The notes below the pieces were generated by a model. It was not told the origin of the DNA and did not search any database. It was given only the letters and a program-made list of their open reading frames with translations. This document shows, piece after piece, positions 50,755 to 62,946 of a stretch of 64,000 bases of DNA (its first letter is position 1; the number at the start of each line of letters is the position of its first letter). A program made the translations under genes and the position numbers. The stretch spans positions 1,426,001 through 1,490,000 of the forward strand of contig JADNRZ010000002.1 of assembly GCA_015501605.1 (NCBI GenBank). Direction: 5' to 3'. The stretch is from Panaeolus papilionaceus. Its lineage: Eukaryota; Basidiomycota; Agaricomycetes; Agaricales.

Positions 50755-53700
50755 ATGGGGTTCAAACCATTATGCTGCTTTTTATTACTAAGCTACTTTC
50801 TAGGGACGACCTTCGCCATCCTGCAAGCACCCAATGCACTCACACTCCACATAAAAAACAACGTCACGCACGCCATCCCGCCTACGCTGTATGGATACAT
50901 GTGGGAGGTATGTGTAAATACACTGATTTCGCAATTGATGCTCACCGTCCCACAGGATATCAATCATAGGTATGCCACGCAAAAACTATCGAATTATTCA
51001 ATGGTTGATTGATAACTACCTTGTCGACCTTAAACAGTGGTGACGGTGGATTGTACGGTGAGTTGTTGCGATTCACTGCCGCTGCTCCATACCCATAACT
51101 TAGAACCCATTCGGCAGCTGAACTTTTACAAAATCGTGCTTTCCAGGGTGTTGTCCCAGGCTCCCAAACGGCGTAAGTTCTAGTTCATTCATCGTATACT
51201 TGGCATCAGCTGACACACATGCACATATATTAGTTACTACGCCTGGCAACCTTTTAACGGCGCTAAATTATCCGTGACCACGAAGATCCCCGGCGTTTCT
51301 GCTGCTTTACCAAATAGCTTGAAAGTTGACATCCCAAAAGTCGTAACCGGGCCGATAGGGTTCGAGAACACAGGATTCTGGGGTAACTCATTTTGGCTTC
51401 GTCGCTTTGTCAACACTCATCAGCCCACGAAGGGATAAAAATACAGGCTGGCTGGAAGTACAAGGGCTCCCTTTATGCTCGCTCAGACAACTTCAATGGT
51501 GCCATCACTGTATCACTCAAATCGACATCAGGCACAGTCTACTCTACGGCCACAATAAAAGGAGTAACGAACAAGTGGAAAAAGTTTACTTTCGACTTTG
51601 CACCCACTGCTTCCGCTCCAACGAACGACAATGTATTCAGCGTGCTCGTTGATGGATCTGCCAGTGCTGGGAAGACCATCTATTTTGGCATGTTTTCGCT
51701 CTTCCCCCCAACTTTCCGGGGGAGAGAGAATGGAATGCGAATCGATCTGGCGGAAGCCCTTGCAGACACAGGGCCGTCTGTCTGGCGGTTCCCTGGGGGA
51801 AACAATCTTGAGGTGCGTTTTACATCCAGGATGCAATGCTTTGACCGACCATGGAACAGGGAAATTCGTTTGATACCCGCTGGAAATGGAATGAAACAAT
51901 TGGCCGGTGTGTGCCTTTTCTCTCTGTTGTTCCGAATGTTTGATCATGCCTTGCATTCAAGTCTCGAGGACCGGCCTGGTCGAGTTGGAAATTGGGGTAA
52001 GGACACACGAGTCTATGAATCTATGGACACATAACTAATTTTGTGGAAAAGGTTACCCTAACACTGATGGTCTTGTATGTCCCTATACAACAACTATTTG
52101 GCATATTGTTATCTTAATCACACTTTATGCAGGGTCTTTTGGAATATCTTAACTGGGCGGAAGACCTCAATGCGGTACGGATACCCAGCATATAAGTATT
52201 TATGTGGTATTATTTTCTGACGTCTCATTCTAGGAGCCAATATTAGGCATGTAGCCACGTACACGTTCAATATTTTTCAAACTCAACATGTACCGCCAGG
52301 TGTCTGGGCGGGTATATCTATTGCAAATTACTCGGACTTGACCACATGGCCAGTGGTTCCTCAAGAGAACATGGGACCTTATATCCAGGAAGCCATCGAT
52401 GAAATTGAGTTCATCATCGGAGACGCAAAAACCACGAAAGGCGGAAAGCTCAGGGCAAGCCTCGGTCGCGAGGAGCCGTATGAGCTTAAATTCATTGAAA
52501 TGTATGTCCCCTCTTATCCAGCAGTTCTCGCTCTATAAAATGATAACATGTATTGCTCAGTGGAAATGAGGATTTCGTAAGCGCCACAGTATCATATTGT
52601 CCGGCTGACATTAACTTCATCTGCAACACAGTTCCAAACAGATTCGTGAGTCTTTAGTTTCCATCGCATCTGCGTAAACTGACTCCCAGAAGCTACGTGG
52701 CATACCGTTGGAAGATGATGGTGGATGGCATCAGTGCCAAATTCCCGCATCTTGAATTCTTAGCCACTACCCAGCCCTCCACTGCCCTGAATCCCACATA
52801 CAAGAAAAGTAAGCAGTCCAACAAAATGTGTCAAGGTACAAAGCCTTCGCGACTTACCTATGCTCTCCTGCAGTTGATTTCCATGTATACAGCACTCCAC
52901 AGTTCTTTACAGAGAACGCTTTCATGTTCGATAACTACCCTCGCAACGGGACACAGTTCTTTGTTGGTAAGATGTCTTGTTTAACACGCTATCATGACTC
53001 GCTCAATTGGTTATTGTCTTTTAGGCGAATATGCTGGTAATACCTACTCTGCTAGACTTTACTCAGTCGAACAATGCATTGACAAAGATATTACTTGTAG
53101 TCACCTCAACCAATACTGATAATGTGCTCGGGGACCTTCCGAGCGGGCGTCTTGCGTATCCTACGCTACAGGGTGCCACAGCGGAAGCTGCGTTTATGAC
53201 GGGGATGGAGCGCAACTCAGATGTTGTTTTCGCTTCAGCTTGTAAGCCTCGCTCACAGGTTCACTGCTTTCCTTTGAATGCTAATCAAATAATCACCGAT
53301 GCAGATGCACCTAGGTGCTTTTCAAAAAAGCTTCAATCGTTAATTTAGCTTACACTTTTGACTGGTTTTAGCTTCCAGCATATCAATAGTTATCAATGGA
53401 CACCTGACATCATTACTTATGATGCGGGCACTCTGGTCAAATCCACATCATACTATGTGCAACAGGTATGTCCATTATCTCAGTTGCATTGCTTGGGCGA
53501 GATTCGACGTTTCCGTGTATTAGATGTTCAGCTTGAATCGGGGGACACATGTGCTCGCCACCTCACCGACTTCGAACCCTGACACTGCACCGCTCTATTG
53601 GGTGGCCAGTTTCAATAACGAAACAAACGCCGTATTTTTGAAGGTTTGTGATAATAAACGCAAATGTAAATTGTGGTCCTTGTTAAAGAAACACAACATT

Positions 53701-53974
53701 CTAGGTGGCGAATGCTGGGACCACTGATCTCGTGGCCAACATTTTCCTTGACGACTTCACCAGCACCAGCTTTATGACCACTACTTCCATTTCATCGCCG
53801 TTGTTGAGCCCCATCTCGGGAATCTTCAACATCTCCAATACGCTCGATCAGCCCAACCAAATTATCCCCGTACACAGCAGCTTCCCCTTCCCCTCCAACA
53901 ATCAGTTCAGTTATCAGTTCCCGGCCATGAGCGTTACCGTCGTGTCGTTACAGAGCAAGGGTATAACTGTCTGA
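50755..53974 (+). CDS. Secreted alpha-L-arabinofuranosidase, family GH51
   Basis: Removes arabinofuranosyl groups from arabinoxylan and arabinan outside the cell. The signal peptide is MGFKPLCCFLLLSYFLGTTFA. Early GH51 motifs span several tiny exons: IPPTLYGYMWEDINHSGDGGLYAEL, then NRAFQ. A carbohydrate-binding-like beta domain follows (GFWGIKIQAGWKYKGSLYARS). The catalytic barrel begins at VWRFPGGNNLEG and WKWNETIGRLEDRPGRVGNWGY. The acid/base Glu is in FIEIGNEDF (near 52490-52575) and the nucleophile Glu in FFVGEYAV (near 52960-53035). DFHVYSTPQFF and QWTPDIITYDAGTLVKSTSYYVQQMFS are further family blocks. It ends at 53974. About 15 introns. Catalytic residues are intact. It diverges from the DUF5695 gene and lies near the sugar porter. 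Confidence 0.95.
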
Positions 53975-54261
53975 GTCACGATCTCAGATTGCCATGGATA
54001 GTGTCACCTATTGCATAAGCCATAAAAGGGAGACTACCCCATTTGTTTGTATTCAATACACATATTTTTTGACTACCTCCCTTGAAATCATTGCTACTAT
54101 TATAAACAAAATAACAAAATAACATACCCATTGCAAGTTAAGCTTTTTGTTAGTGTCACGTGTTTCATAAACGCGACTGTCACAGATCTTGACGCAGCTT
54201 TGACTGAACTAGGCAAGTACTAAAACATCCCTAAGAAACATATTTTCGACATCGTCCAAAC
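53975..54261. other. Spacer between GH51 and ASK1 genes
   Basis: 287 bp containing the GH51 3' UTR and ASK1 promoter; A/T-rich. Confidence 0.5.
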
Positions 54262-56374
54262 ATGTTTGCCAATATTCCACCAAATCCACAGCGATGGAAG
54301 CCCAATCCCGATCCGTCGTCTATTAATGTCCCCGGCCTCGATAAAGATGCCTCAACCATAGATCAAATTGAACAGATTGAGCAACTAATAACCATCAAAC
54401 TACAGGTCAGATTCTTCGTCCCATACCTCGTGAATAGTCTCTTACAATATTGTTACATATGCACAGAACATCGACGAGAACTTCTCTAAAATACACAATG
54501 TTTTGGCAAATAAACTCCTACCGGCTGTAAAGAGATATTCACTTGGTACGGAGCCCGTTCGAGAAGCCGCCAAGGTATGTGAACAGTCAACCAGATAAAA
54601 CAACCTTGTCTCAAGGTTTTAGTTCTGGACCTCGTTCTATGAACAAGCTGCTCAGATTAGAATTCCCACCTACGAAGAATTTTCAACGAACCTGGAGATG
54701 GAGGAGGACACTGAGGATACAGCCGACGCTGCTGTTCATCATGAGCAAGACCAAACTGTTGGCGATGAAACGATTCATGAACCACGAAACACATTTGAAC
54801 CAAGCATGGTAAACAGCGAAACTTCATTTCTACCTGGACTAGCTGCTGTGTCCTCGACACCAGCGACGGCAAGGTTGGGTGTTCAACACAGTTTCGCAAG
54901 CCAAGCCTCGGAAGATCCATCCTGGACAGCATCTATGGAATCCCCTCTTGTCCGACTCAATCGTGAGATCACTCAACTTTCAGGGCAACAAGATGATAGC
55001 ACCATACCTTCAAGCTCCGCTGGAGACTTGTCGGAGTTCACAATCCAGAAGGATACACGCTCATTTACAAGTAATAAAGGCAAATCGAAGGAGAGTTCTC
55101 AACCATTGCTTCGTAACGTGCTGAAGCACAACCTATATTCTGCAAGTGATGCCTCGTCGTTCGACCTTAGTGCAGCCAACAAAGTTTCGCCTCTCAAGTT
55201 GAAGGTGAAGCCCAAGACACCAGTCATTGACAGATCTAGGAATCCATACCTCGATGACGACATGAATCCGTCGCAATGGAGTGGTATTGTTGATCTTCGT
55301 GACCCCTCTGCTCACACTCCCCATCGTATCAAACCTGCACGCGGAAAGCATACGACTCCTTCACGAATTGACGATGACGACGAATCTTTTGACGGCTTGC
55401 CTCCAGGGATGTCTCCTCCCGTTCTCATGTCACCTGCACGTCCACCAAGATCAGCCGCAGAGTTAGGTCTATTGAAACTAGGTCAAACACCGATGAAGGA
55501 GGCCTCTAGTCGGATACAACGTGATCTTTTGAAAGACGCGCAACTCCGGACTGGAAAACAGCAGGCATACGAATCTAGTATGAGCACACTTCCGACCCCC
55601 CCTTCTTTTTCCAGATATCGTCTGCACGAGTCGCCATCTACGAGCTCGAGTATTGGAAAGGATCAGAGTCTAGAGAGTATGATCAGACACATCCGTCGCG
55701 AGATCAGGACTGGTGTGGGTTCTACACCTGGTTTGTCGACTACTCCAGGTCTACGAGTACGCCCCCGGGCCGAGCGTCCTCGTTCAGGCACCTCCCAGCC
55801 AGAAATTGCTCAGCCAGTGTTCTCGCAACTGGTTACCTCCCCCGACCACTTGAATCTTGGAATACCCCTATACAGCAATTTGGCTGCTCATCAACAGGAA
55901 CTGGATTCAGATTCAGACTCCATGGATGATATGGATGAGATCAATACGACAGCTCATCCTTCAGCGGCTTTCCTCATGGCCTCACAGGGTGCTCCAGCCT
56001 ACGACGATTCGTTTGGCTCATCCAATCACTCTAGCGATTCCATGACAGACGATGACGTGGACCCAGGCATTGTACCTATACACCCGTTCGCTGGAAATAA
56101 TGTTGTGGAGGATGATGGTTTTGACGACGACGACGACGACGATTCGTCGGATGGGTTCGACGTCGCATCCGCACCCGCTGGAGGGGGCGATTTCCAAGAA
56201 GAAACCTTGTTTGGAGCACCAGTCCAGGGTTACGATCGTGGTCGTGCGAGTGAAGGAGGTCAGCTGAGGATGCTCGGGGAGGACCTATTACAGGACACCA
56301 TTGGCATTGGAGCACAGATTGCTGCTCATGGCAGAGTGGAGGAGAGCCCAACACCAGCGTCATGGGGTCGCTAG
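54262..56374 (+). CDS. ASK1: DASH/Dam1 complex subunit Ask1
   Basis: Outer-kinetochore protein that, in the fungal Dam1/DASH ring, couples chromosomes to spindle microtubules. The start ATG 54262 gives MFANIPPNPQRWKPNPDP. The conserved Ask1 N-terminal domain spans three exons: DASTIDQIEQIEQLITIKLQ, NIDENFSKIHNVLANKLLPAVKRYS, and REAAKFWTSFYEQAAQIRIPTYEE. A long disordered third exon follows, rich in Ser/Pro/Asp, with many S/T-P sites (LPTPPSFSRY, STPGLSTTPGLRVRP) fitting regulation by CDK as known in yeast. An Asp-rich run lies near 56120-56150. It ends at 56374 (PTPASWGR). The protein is longer than yeast Ask1 because of the tail, as in other basidiomycetes. Confidence 0.9.
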
Positions 56375-56675
56375 TTAACTAGTTACAGTTTGACGACGTG
56401 GACGTTTCTTTCGAAACGTCAATTTAAATGTGTGTATTGAAAGTTAGGGTTAAAGGAACAGACGAATGTTCATCGGAAGTGGTACACATGATTGAATATC
56501 AGCAAGTAGTCCAGTAACATGGAAGTCCGTGTACGTATATTGGTATTAAAAGATGGTTGCTATCTAGATGTCCGTTGAGATGTGATGTTACACGTGCTAT
56601 AAAGATCCAGTTTCGCCCACTAGGAAGTTGTCCATCATAATATGTTACAGTTATTATTAAAATTTTGGGAACGTT
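56375..56675. other. Convergent spacer
   Basis: 301 bp between convergent stops; presumed 3' UTRs only. Confidence 0.5.
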
Positions 56676-58083
56676 TCAGGACGAGAGGCCGAATATAAGC
56701 CTTATTCGCTGCTGAAGTGATAACTTCCCGGCGGGGTAATGTTGATGTAAGTCCAGAGGAACAGTAGCAGGAACATCACGAAGGGGCCGTGCTGAATCAT
56801 CTGTAATAACATGAATCAGTTTCTCTGCGGCACATGCAAGTAAGCGACACTGACAATATAAGATTGGACCTATCCCATGCTCCCGAGGAAAGAAAAGACT
56901 AGCATTCGCATCCTGCATGAATTGGACTCCTAGTCGACTAACTTCACCATCTCGTGCAATGCGAAACTGTGTCCTGACATTTTGCACAGATAGTATTACC
57001 ACAGGTTCCGTCTCTGTGTGAAAGGGAGATGTATGGGGGGTCTGAGATGATGGGATCTCGTCAGGAGAATAACCTAGAGCGATGAGCGTTTCGCGGGAGA
57101 TTATCGAAAAAGGAGAACTGGTATCAAGAACAAAGTTAGCGACGATAGCCCGTGATGATGCTAGGGCTCCTAAAACTAGTGGGTGCTGGGCCTCAGAGTG
57201 TTCTCTATGGTGGCATATCTCTGGAATCTGTTTTCCGTTTTGTGAATGAGGAAGAGGTAGGGAAGCAGCCGACCTTGACGATCGCAGGTGCCGTTGCTTT
57301 TCTAGAATCACAAATGATTCACTAGAACAACCGTGAGAGGGGTCCTGATGCGCTAATGGTTGAGTTGCGTCCCACTTTTGTTCAGTGGCACCCCACCAAC
57401 TGCGTTTTTGTTTCCCAGTGGGTAGTGGCCGACGAACGACAAGCCTCCATGCCAACAAACCAGCCAAAGGTCCAAATGCAATACGAACGCCAGCGCATGG
57501 AATACTATCTATTTCGGTGGTGAAGCAGATGTTATCAGGGCCTAAAGCATGAGAAAGGTCTGGCGATTTCATCGAGATGGAAATATAATCTACCGGGCAG
57601 TTAGAACATCGAAGGTCATACAAAGAGAAGGGGCTTGCCTGCTCTAAAGTTATAGTCGTCTGGTTCACGAACATGTTCTTTTCTTTTATGCATGTCGGGA
57701 TTATGGGGAAGGTGACTTTTACGGGGGGATTTGAACTGCTGTTCAATGATCTTCTTTATAGAATTATTGTCATCACTCTTTACTTCAAGGCCAAGAGATA
57801 GCTGGTCTCCTAGAGAGGATGTGGGACTGCATGCAGTCTCTTCGCTCCCCGAATGTAGCGAGAAACGCTCAGCTTGGTCGACCACGTTTCCCTGGAGGAT
57901 ACCCCCGTCGACAACGTATGCGACCGGTTTCGCAACCTCGGGGGCGATACTGTCTTCAGTGGCAGAATCAGCTTGGTTCACTGTAACTGCATGAGACGCT
58001 TCAGAACTTCCTGAGTTTGATCGAGGCACAGAAGACCGAGCCTGACGAGGCCGGGGTGGATGGTTTGTCACTTTGAAAGGCAT
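56676..58083 (-). CDS. Uncharacterised protein with a retropepsin-like segment
   Basis: Three exons joined by a GC-AG intron (57590-57638, after YNFRA) and a GT-AG intron near 56799-56856. The start ATG 58081-58083 gives a disordered, basic N-terminus (MPFKVTNHPPRPRQARSS) with an acidic middle. A moderately hydrophobic segment (CAGVRIAFGPLAGLLAWRLVV) follows. The C-terminal third reads VANFVLDTSSPFSIISRETLIALGYSPDEI, then VVILSVQNVRTQFRIARDG and EVSRLGVQFMQDANASLFF. This is the pattern of a retropepsin-like aspartic protease fold, where DTS replaces the usual DTG/DTS-A active loop. It is a single-domain gene without integrase or reverse transcriptase nearby, so not an obvious retroelement. 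It ends RLIFGLSS at 56676. Protease activity is inference. Confidence 0.6.
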
Positions 58084-58722
58084 GCGAGTGGAAGTGTAAA
58101 GGAAGGAGGGTGTTCGGCTCAGCCGCCAAACGACTATTGAGGCACTAAATATGGAGCACCGTTGTTACACGGGAATTCATTTTCTCAAAGACTTCAAGTT
58201 CCGTAACAACCGGATGATTGTACTGAAAATACCGCATAGTTCTGTAGGGGTAGCGGTGCACAGTTACTGCAGCGCCACAAGGCTGACTCAACAGGTGTGA
58301 TAGCACCTCGGCCGTGTTCTACAAACAAATTGGAAACAAGCGTCAGTGAATATGATACTAAGTAGAATGCCATAAACATTTGTATCCTGCAATTAAGTAG
58401 GGTGTACACCACCTTCTCATCGTTTGATTTTAGAGAGGTTAACAGGTGCCAAGGATTTAAACAGTCCTAATATATGTGCAAAGTATCCATGCATGTGCAC
58501 AGGTGGAGCAGGGTGATTACAAGATGATGTGTAGTCGTAAGTATTAGGAAGGGTATTGTTTTCGTACAACAGTAAAGCAAGGTTGAAACAAAAGAACAGA
58601 GCGATAAAAAGAGCAGAATAAGTTATAAATGAAATAGTAAAACGAATGGCAGATGAAAAAAGCTAACGTGAAAGCAGCGAATGTTAGGTTACTAACGGCA
58701 CAAAGGCATAGGTGAAAATCAA
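58084..58722. other. Spacer, no gene recognised
   Basis: 639 bp holding the promoter of the retropepsin-like gene and the next gene's 3' UTR. Confidence 0.5.
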
Positions 58723-59976
58723 TTAATAATGACCAGAGTGGCTGCTCAGCGCATAAGAGCCAGCGAATGACGCCCCTTTGTATGTTCTTGCCGAAGGTCG
58801 CGAAGATGTCACCGATGCAGGAGGAAGGGGGGGCATCCATGGGGTGTATGGAGAGGCATCCAGTCTAGGACTCGAGTAAAGGTAAGGGCTTTGGTGTGGA
58901 CCGGGGGAGCCCACTGCCGAGGTGGCAATGTGGTAAGGTAGTCCTGATGGAACCACCGCCGGGGAGGTATAGTAAGATCTGGGTATCATGCCCATCGATT
59001 CCATCATCGGTTTGAGGGGGATCACAGGAGCATTATGGTTATACCATTCCTCTTCATCTTCAGATGACCCATCAACACCTCCGGCGGTGGGATTGTAAAC
59101 AGAAGGAAGTCGGGGAGGAGTGACCGTGACACCAGCTAAGGCGCCCATCCATGGAGAATGCCGTTCCACAGGTACCGTTCGAATTGATGTATGATGCTGA
59201 AGACTGGTTTGTGATTATATTGTAAGTGAGTTATCTTTTCAACCCTACGGTGTGCACCAAACATACCCGTGCCAAGAACTGTTATCAACGTCCAACCTGT
59301 CCCCTAAAACAACCAAAAGGAACTGAAGATTATCTCCTTTATTGTGGGAAGTTGAAATCTTGAGGTCATGGGTGTCAAGGTTTCCTAGGTAATCTCGTTG
59401 CTGATTCGGAGAACTGGATCGACTGGACTGAGATGATAAACTGGTGTTGGTATCTGTTGATCTGATGCTAGCAGATGAATCGGCATTATCTTCATGGTGC
59501 CTGTGTTTTCTAAACATCATTGACACGGGATGAAAAAAATAAGAAAGAGACGCACTTTCGAACGGCGCCAGGAACAGAAAGCGAATGGTCATCGAGGCCT
59601 GCAAATTACAAGAAAATATTCAGTAATAAGAAATCAACTGATAGAAAATAGCTGACGGTCATTGCCTTGTTCCACAATGGTTTGCATTCGTGTATGCTCG
59701 GAACGAGGTTCAACAGGAGTTACTACGGAACTGGTTAGCTTAGCTTAGTGATAAATAAAGTGCTGCATTACCTTCGCCTGACAGCCTAAATGCGGGTTAT
59801 GAGCGTAAAAACCTGTGCGCAGCAAGCAAGACATACATAGAATATCGGTCAGGATTGGTAATCCTCAGTTTGACTAGACAGGCGGTAAGTACTGCAGCTG
59901 ATGCAGTTCAAGTTGGTAGCTTACGCTGATGGCTCCCTGGCACATTGCGCATAAATGTGAGGTTTGGCAGTGACAT
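58723..59976 (-). CDS. Uncharacterised, disordered Ser/Pro-rich protein
   Basis: Hand-spliced model of about seven exons. ATG 59974-59976 opens MSLPNLTFMRNVPGSHQ; exons then give KLRITNPDRYSM, LSGEVTPVEPRSEHTRMQ, TIVEQGNDRLDDHSLSVPGAV and KKHRHHEDNADSSASIRST with a Ser-rich run. A short ordered-looking block follows (GDNLQFLLVVLGDRLDVDNSSWHG). The last exon is Pro/Ser/Tyr-rich (SPWMGALAGVTVTPPRLPS, SPYLYSSPRLDASPYTPW) and ends SSHSGHY at 58723. No known domain. The final exon is certain to be one open frame; the first exons are less sure, and the gene may extend upstream into the next one (see findings). Confidence 0.5.
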
Positions 59977-60101
59977 GACACTATCCGTAGCCGATCTATA
60001 AAACTCATTAATTTTGTGTGATGCGCGATAAGAAGTTATGAAGACAAATACAATGGTGGTCTTGGAATGGGCGGGAGCTTCGGATCATCTAAACTGCATT
60101 G

Positions 60102-61100
60102 TCAGCTCATGTTTAAAGCGCTCGCGGCGATGGACCTACAGCGTCTCTCTGACTCTTCATCAGGAGTCGAAACTGTGATGCCTGGAGGGACTGTGAACCT
60201 CGGCGAAGCTTCACGCGACAAGGACTGCTTGTCCACCTTCGGTGGAGATCCCGAAAGGTTATGATGTTTCCGAAGGGACCTGTTAATATAAAATTTAACA
60301 CCGCAGTGCAATATAAGATGTCAAATGTACTCACTTCATGCGTTTAAATTCCCTGTCCAGTCCTTTCGACAACCTTCTGAATTCCGAGTCAAGCAACGCA
60401 ATCCGATCCTCGAGGCCTACGCATATCGCGTGAAAACGAGATACAAAGGGCTAAAGCAGGGCACATACCTTTGTTGTGGGAGGTTTTCTAAGAGAAAAAA
60501 AAAAGTGTTGTGAGCAAGACTATCCAGCTGATTATCCGAGTAGTACGCACACTATAAGCCCGCCAAGTCATGTAATAATCCACACATCTAGTCCTAGTAT
60601 GCTGGTCACGAACTGTCACCGCGAATACAGTACCGGATGGTGGAGAGTCGTCATTGATAAATTCGTCATCATGATTTCGTGTGTGCTTGTCTTCGGTGTG
60701 TTTACTGTGAGGAGCACAATTAGCATGACGTCGATCACCCATTGACCCGGCTAAGTTCAGTGAACTTGACTAACCCGGTATAGTGGCGGAAGAAAGACTT
60801 CGCCTCAGCGCCCGCGATTACTTTGAATTTTGAGTCCAGGATCTTGCTGAGGTGAGTATATGTCCCTTTGGATGCGATGTCTTCCAAAAACTCTGGTGAG
60901 CAGGCAGCATGGCGGACCCTGTTGCCCGCGACATGACGCAGGGCCTCCATAGCTTGTTCGGCACGCGAAGCACTTGAGGCATCGCTGTGAGCAGACTGCC
61001 TATCATCGTCGTCGATGTCAGATTTCAAGGTCTTGGTAATGTATGTCTCTCCCGGAGAGCTGTATGGGGTCGAAAATGATGAGGTTGGAACTGGCGACAT
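60102..61100 (-). CDS. Uncharacterised protein with helical and coiled-coil segments
   Basis: Start ATG 61098-61100 (MSPVPTSSFSTPYSSPGETY). The first exon encodes a Ser-rich lead and a helical block: ASRAEQAMEALRHVAGNRVRHA, PEFLEDIASKGTYTHLSKIL, KVIAGAEAKSFFRHYTGLVKFTEL. Downstream exons give a hydrophilic stretch (KHTRNHDDEFINDDSPPSG), a coiled-coil-like piece (LEDRIALLDSEFRRLSKGLDREFKRMK) and a Ser/Pro tail (HHNLSGSPPKVDKQSLSRE) ending ALNMS with TGA 60102-60104. A poly-T acceptor tract precedes the coiled-coil exon near 60490. Exon joins after FTELSR are not settled: the best in-frame one needs a very short intron. No family recognised. Confidence 0.45.
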
Positions 61101-61774
61101 AGATGATCAAAGAATATCAGATGGAAAGGGGAAACGAAGGTCAGAAAGTATTATACAGGTATCGAACCAGAAGATGAAAGTTGAAGGAAGGTCAAATGTC
61201 AAGATGGGTGTGGCACAGTCAAGAAAGTGATGTAGGTGTTATACAAATAGCGGTCACAGTATCCATCACAATATACATCGCTAACTGTCAAAGTCCGAGA
61301 TCCCTTGTCCTTTTTGGTTTTCATTGTCACTAAATGTTAGGATATTGGCAAAGGCGCTGGCACGTTGCTTCCTACACATGGGAGTACAATAAAAGAAAAG
61401 AAAAGAATCCGACTGCAGGCATGAGGCAGCGGATAAAGCGATATATCTCACAAAAATATACAACGCCATCGATCTACGTCGCGGACCTAACATCACAGCC
61501 AGCAGATAAAGACAGCCAAGGATGCGTGTTTCTCATTGGCACAGCTTATCATTTTATGGAAAGAATCTTCAGGAGAGCATGTCATTGAAAAAAGTTCTGG
61601 TGCATAATGTTCATAGCAATACCAACGTCCCATCAATCACATTGTGCACTGAGTGTAGCTAGCAGGTAATCCCGGTCGGGATATGGGTATCAAAAGGAAA
61701 GAGGTATGCAGCCATAAACACTCATCCGCATAACAGACAAACGAGAACCACGAAAGACAAAAATCAGTCTACAT
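61101..61774. other. Spacer, no gene recognised
   Basis: 674 bp between two minus-strand genes: promoter of the previous gene and the WHI2-like 3' UTR. Confidence 0.5.
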
Positions 61775-62946
61775 CTAGATCTTTGACGAAAGATTAGCAT
61801 CATGATGTATCGCACAGATTCAAATATAAAACAACTTACGAGACTCAGTTCCAAGGTCCAGACGCGCCTTGCCCATAATTTCACTGTCATAGCAGGCTTG
61901 TCATCTACCACGGGCAATTCAACATCGAGGCCGTCCCACCAGCATTTGCGCTGAAAAAAATAATTACGAAAACTCTGTTAGGGGACATAAATTAACCACG
62001 TACAGCAGGTTTTCTCCAGAACAACAACAACTTCTGTGCCGTGCCCATCTGAGAAGCGTCGATTTCGACTGGTTTGTCCCCGTTGGGGTGATGTATGATA
62101 CCTGTCTTCAAGAGTACCAAGGCTATAGAGGATATGCAGCAACGGGAAGGTTCGAGTGCACGGAAACCCCATTCATCGTCCCTGTTGAATCCACTAGAAA
62201 ACCTGTAAGGACGGAGTGGAGCAGGCACATGCTAACACACTCACCTCATACACAACATGTCAATTAAGTGTTGTTCAGCGACGTTGTTTTCCTTGTTCAC
62301 ATTGCGTTGCAAGGCAGTGAAGATGTTGCGCTTGTCCATGAGGTATTCACCAGACCTTCGCTTAACATCAAGCAAATGCTCATTTGCGATTCCATTTGGG
62401 TCGGTCGCGGCCTTGGTATTGTTCGGTGGAATAGCAAAGTACTCCAATTCTTCTCGTAAGACGATGATTGCCTGCTTTGACAGCAACGGATTTTGCGATG
62501 TTGGTGAGCCAAACTCAGAGGGTGAGTCCAATAAGTGCTGTTGTGCAGTGAACAGGCCTGGATTGGTGGATGTCCCATAAAAGTTGTCGGAAGCGTTGCG
62601 GAAAAAGGTGAGAACAAATTGAAAGCAGTCGGGGTCGAACTGCAAATAGAGGTTAGTGGGGGCAGCATCATTACCATGAGGCAACAAGGCGTACATCAAC
62701 TCCATAAACCTCTTCTTCGTCATCCTCTCCATCCTCACCTCCTCCGTTGTGTCGACTCAGGACCAGTCCATTAGGAAACAAGCAAAGTAGTACAGATTCT
62801 GGTAAGTTCATAATCGTTTCACGGTCAACCTCAAATCGTTTGCCACGAAGATCCAACAACAGCCTCGTCAAATGCGGAGGCTGCAAGTTAGCATGCGCCT
62901 GCGTCTGCTGTACTTGCGTTATTGGAGAATTGGATAGGTTGGACAT
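61775..62946 (-). CDS. WHI2: WHI2-like BTB/POZ protein
   Basis: Similar to fungal Whi2, which with Psr phosphatases links nutrient stress to growth control (general stress response, TORC1 restraint, mitophagy). The start ATG 62944-62946 gives MSNLSNSPITQVQQTQAHAN. The BTB/T1-like fold begins HLTRLLLDLRGKRFEVDRETIMNLPESVLLCLFPNG; after an acidic Gly/Glu loop (GGGEDGEDDEEEVYG) an intron leads to FDPDCFQFVLTFFRNASDNFYG and LREELEYFAIPP. Then LLDVKRRSGEYLMDKRNIFTALQRNV, FSSGFNRDDEWGFRALEPSRCC and the highly conserved end RKCWWDGLDVELPVVDDKPAMTVKLWARRVWTLELSLI. The final Ile and TAG (61775-61777) are reached only after splicing the last intron, which restores the family C-terminus. Length of about 315 residues. 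Yeast symbol used by similarity. Confidence 0.85.
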
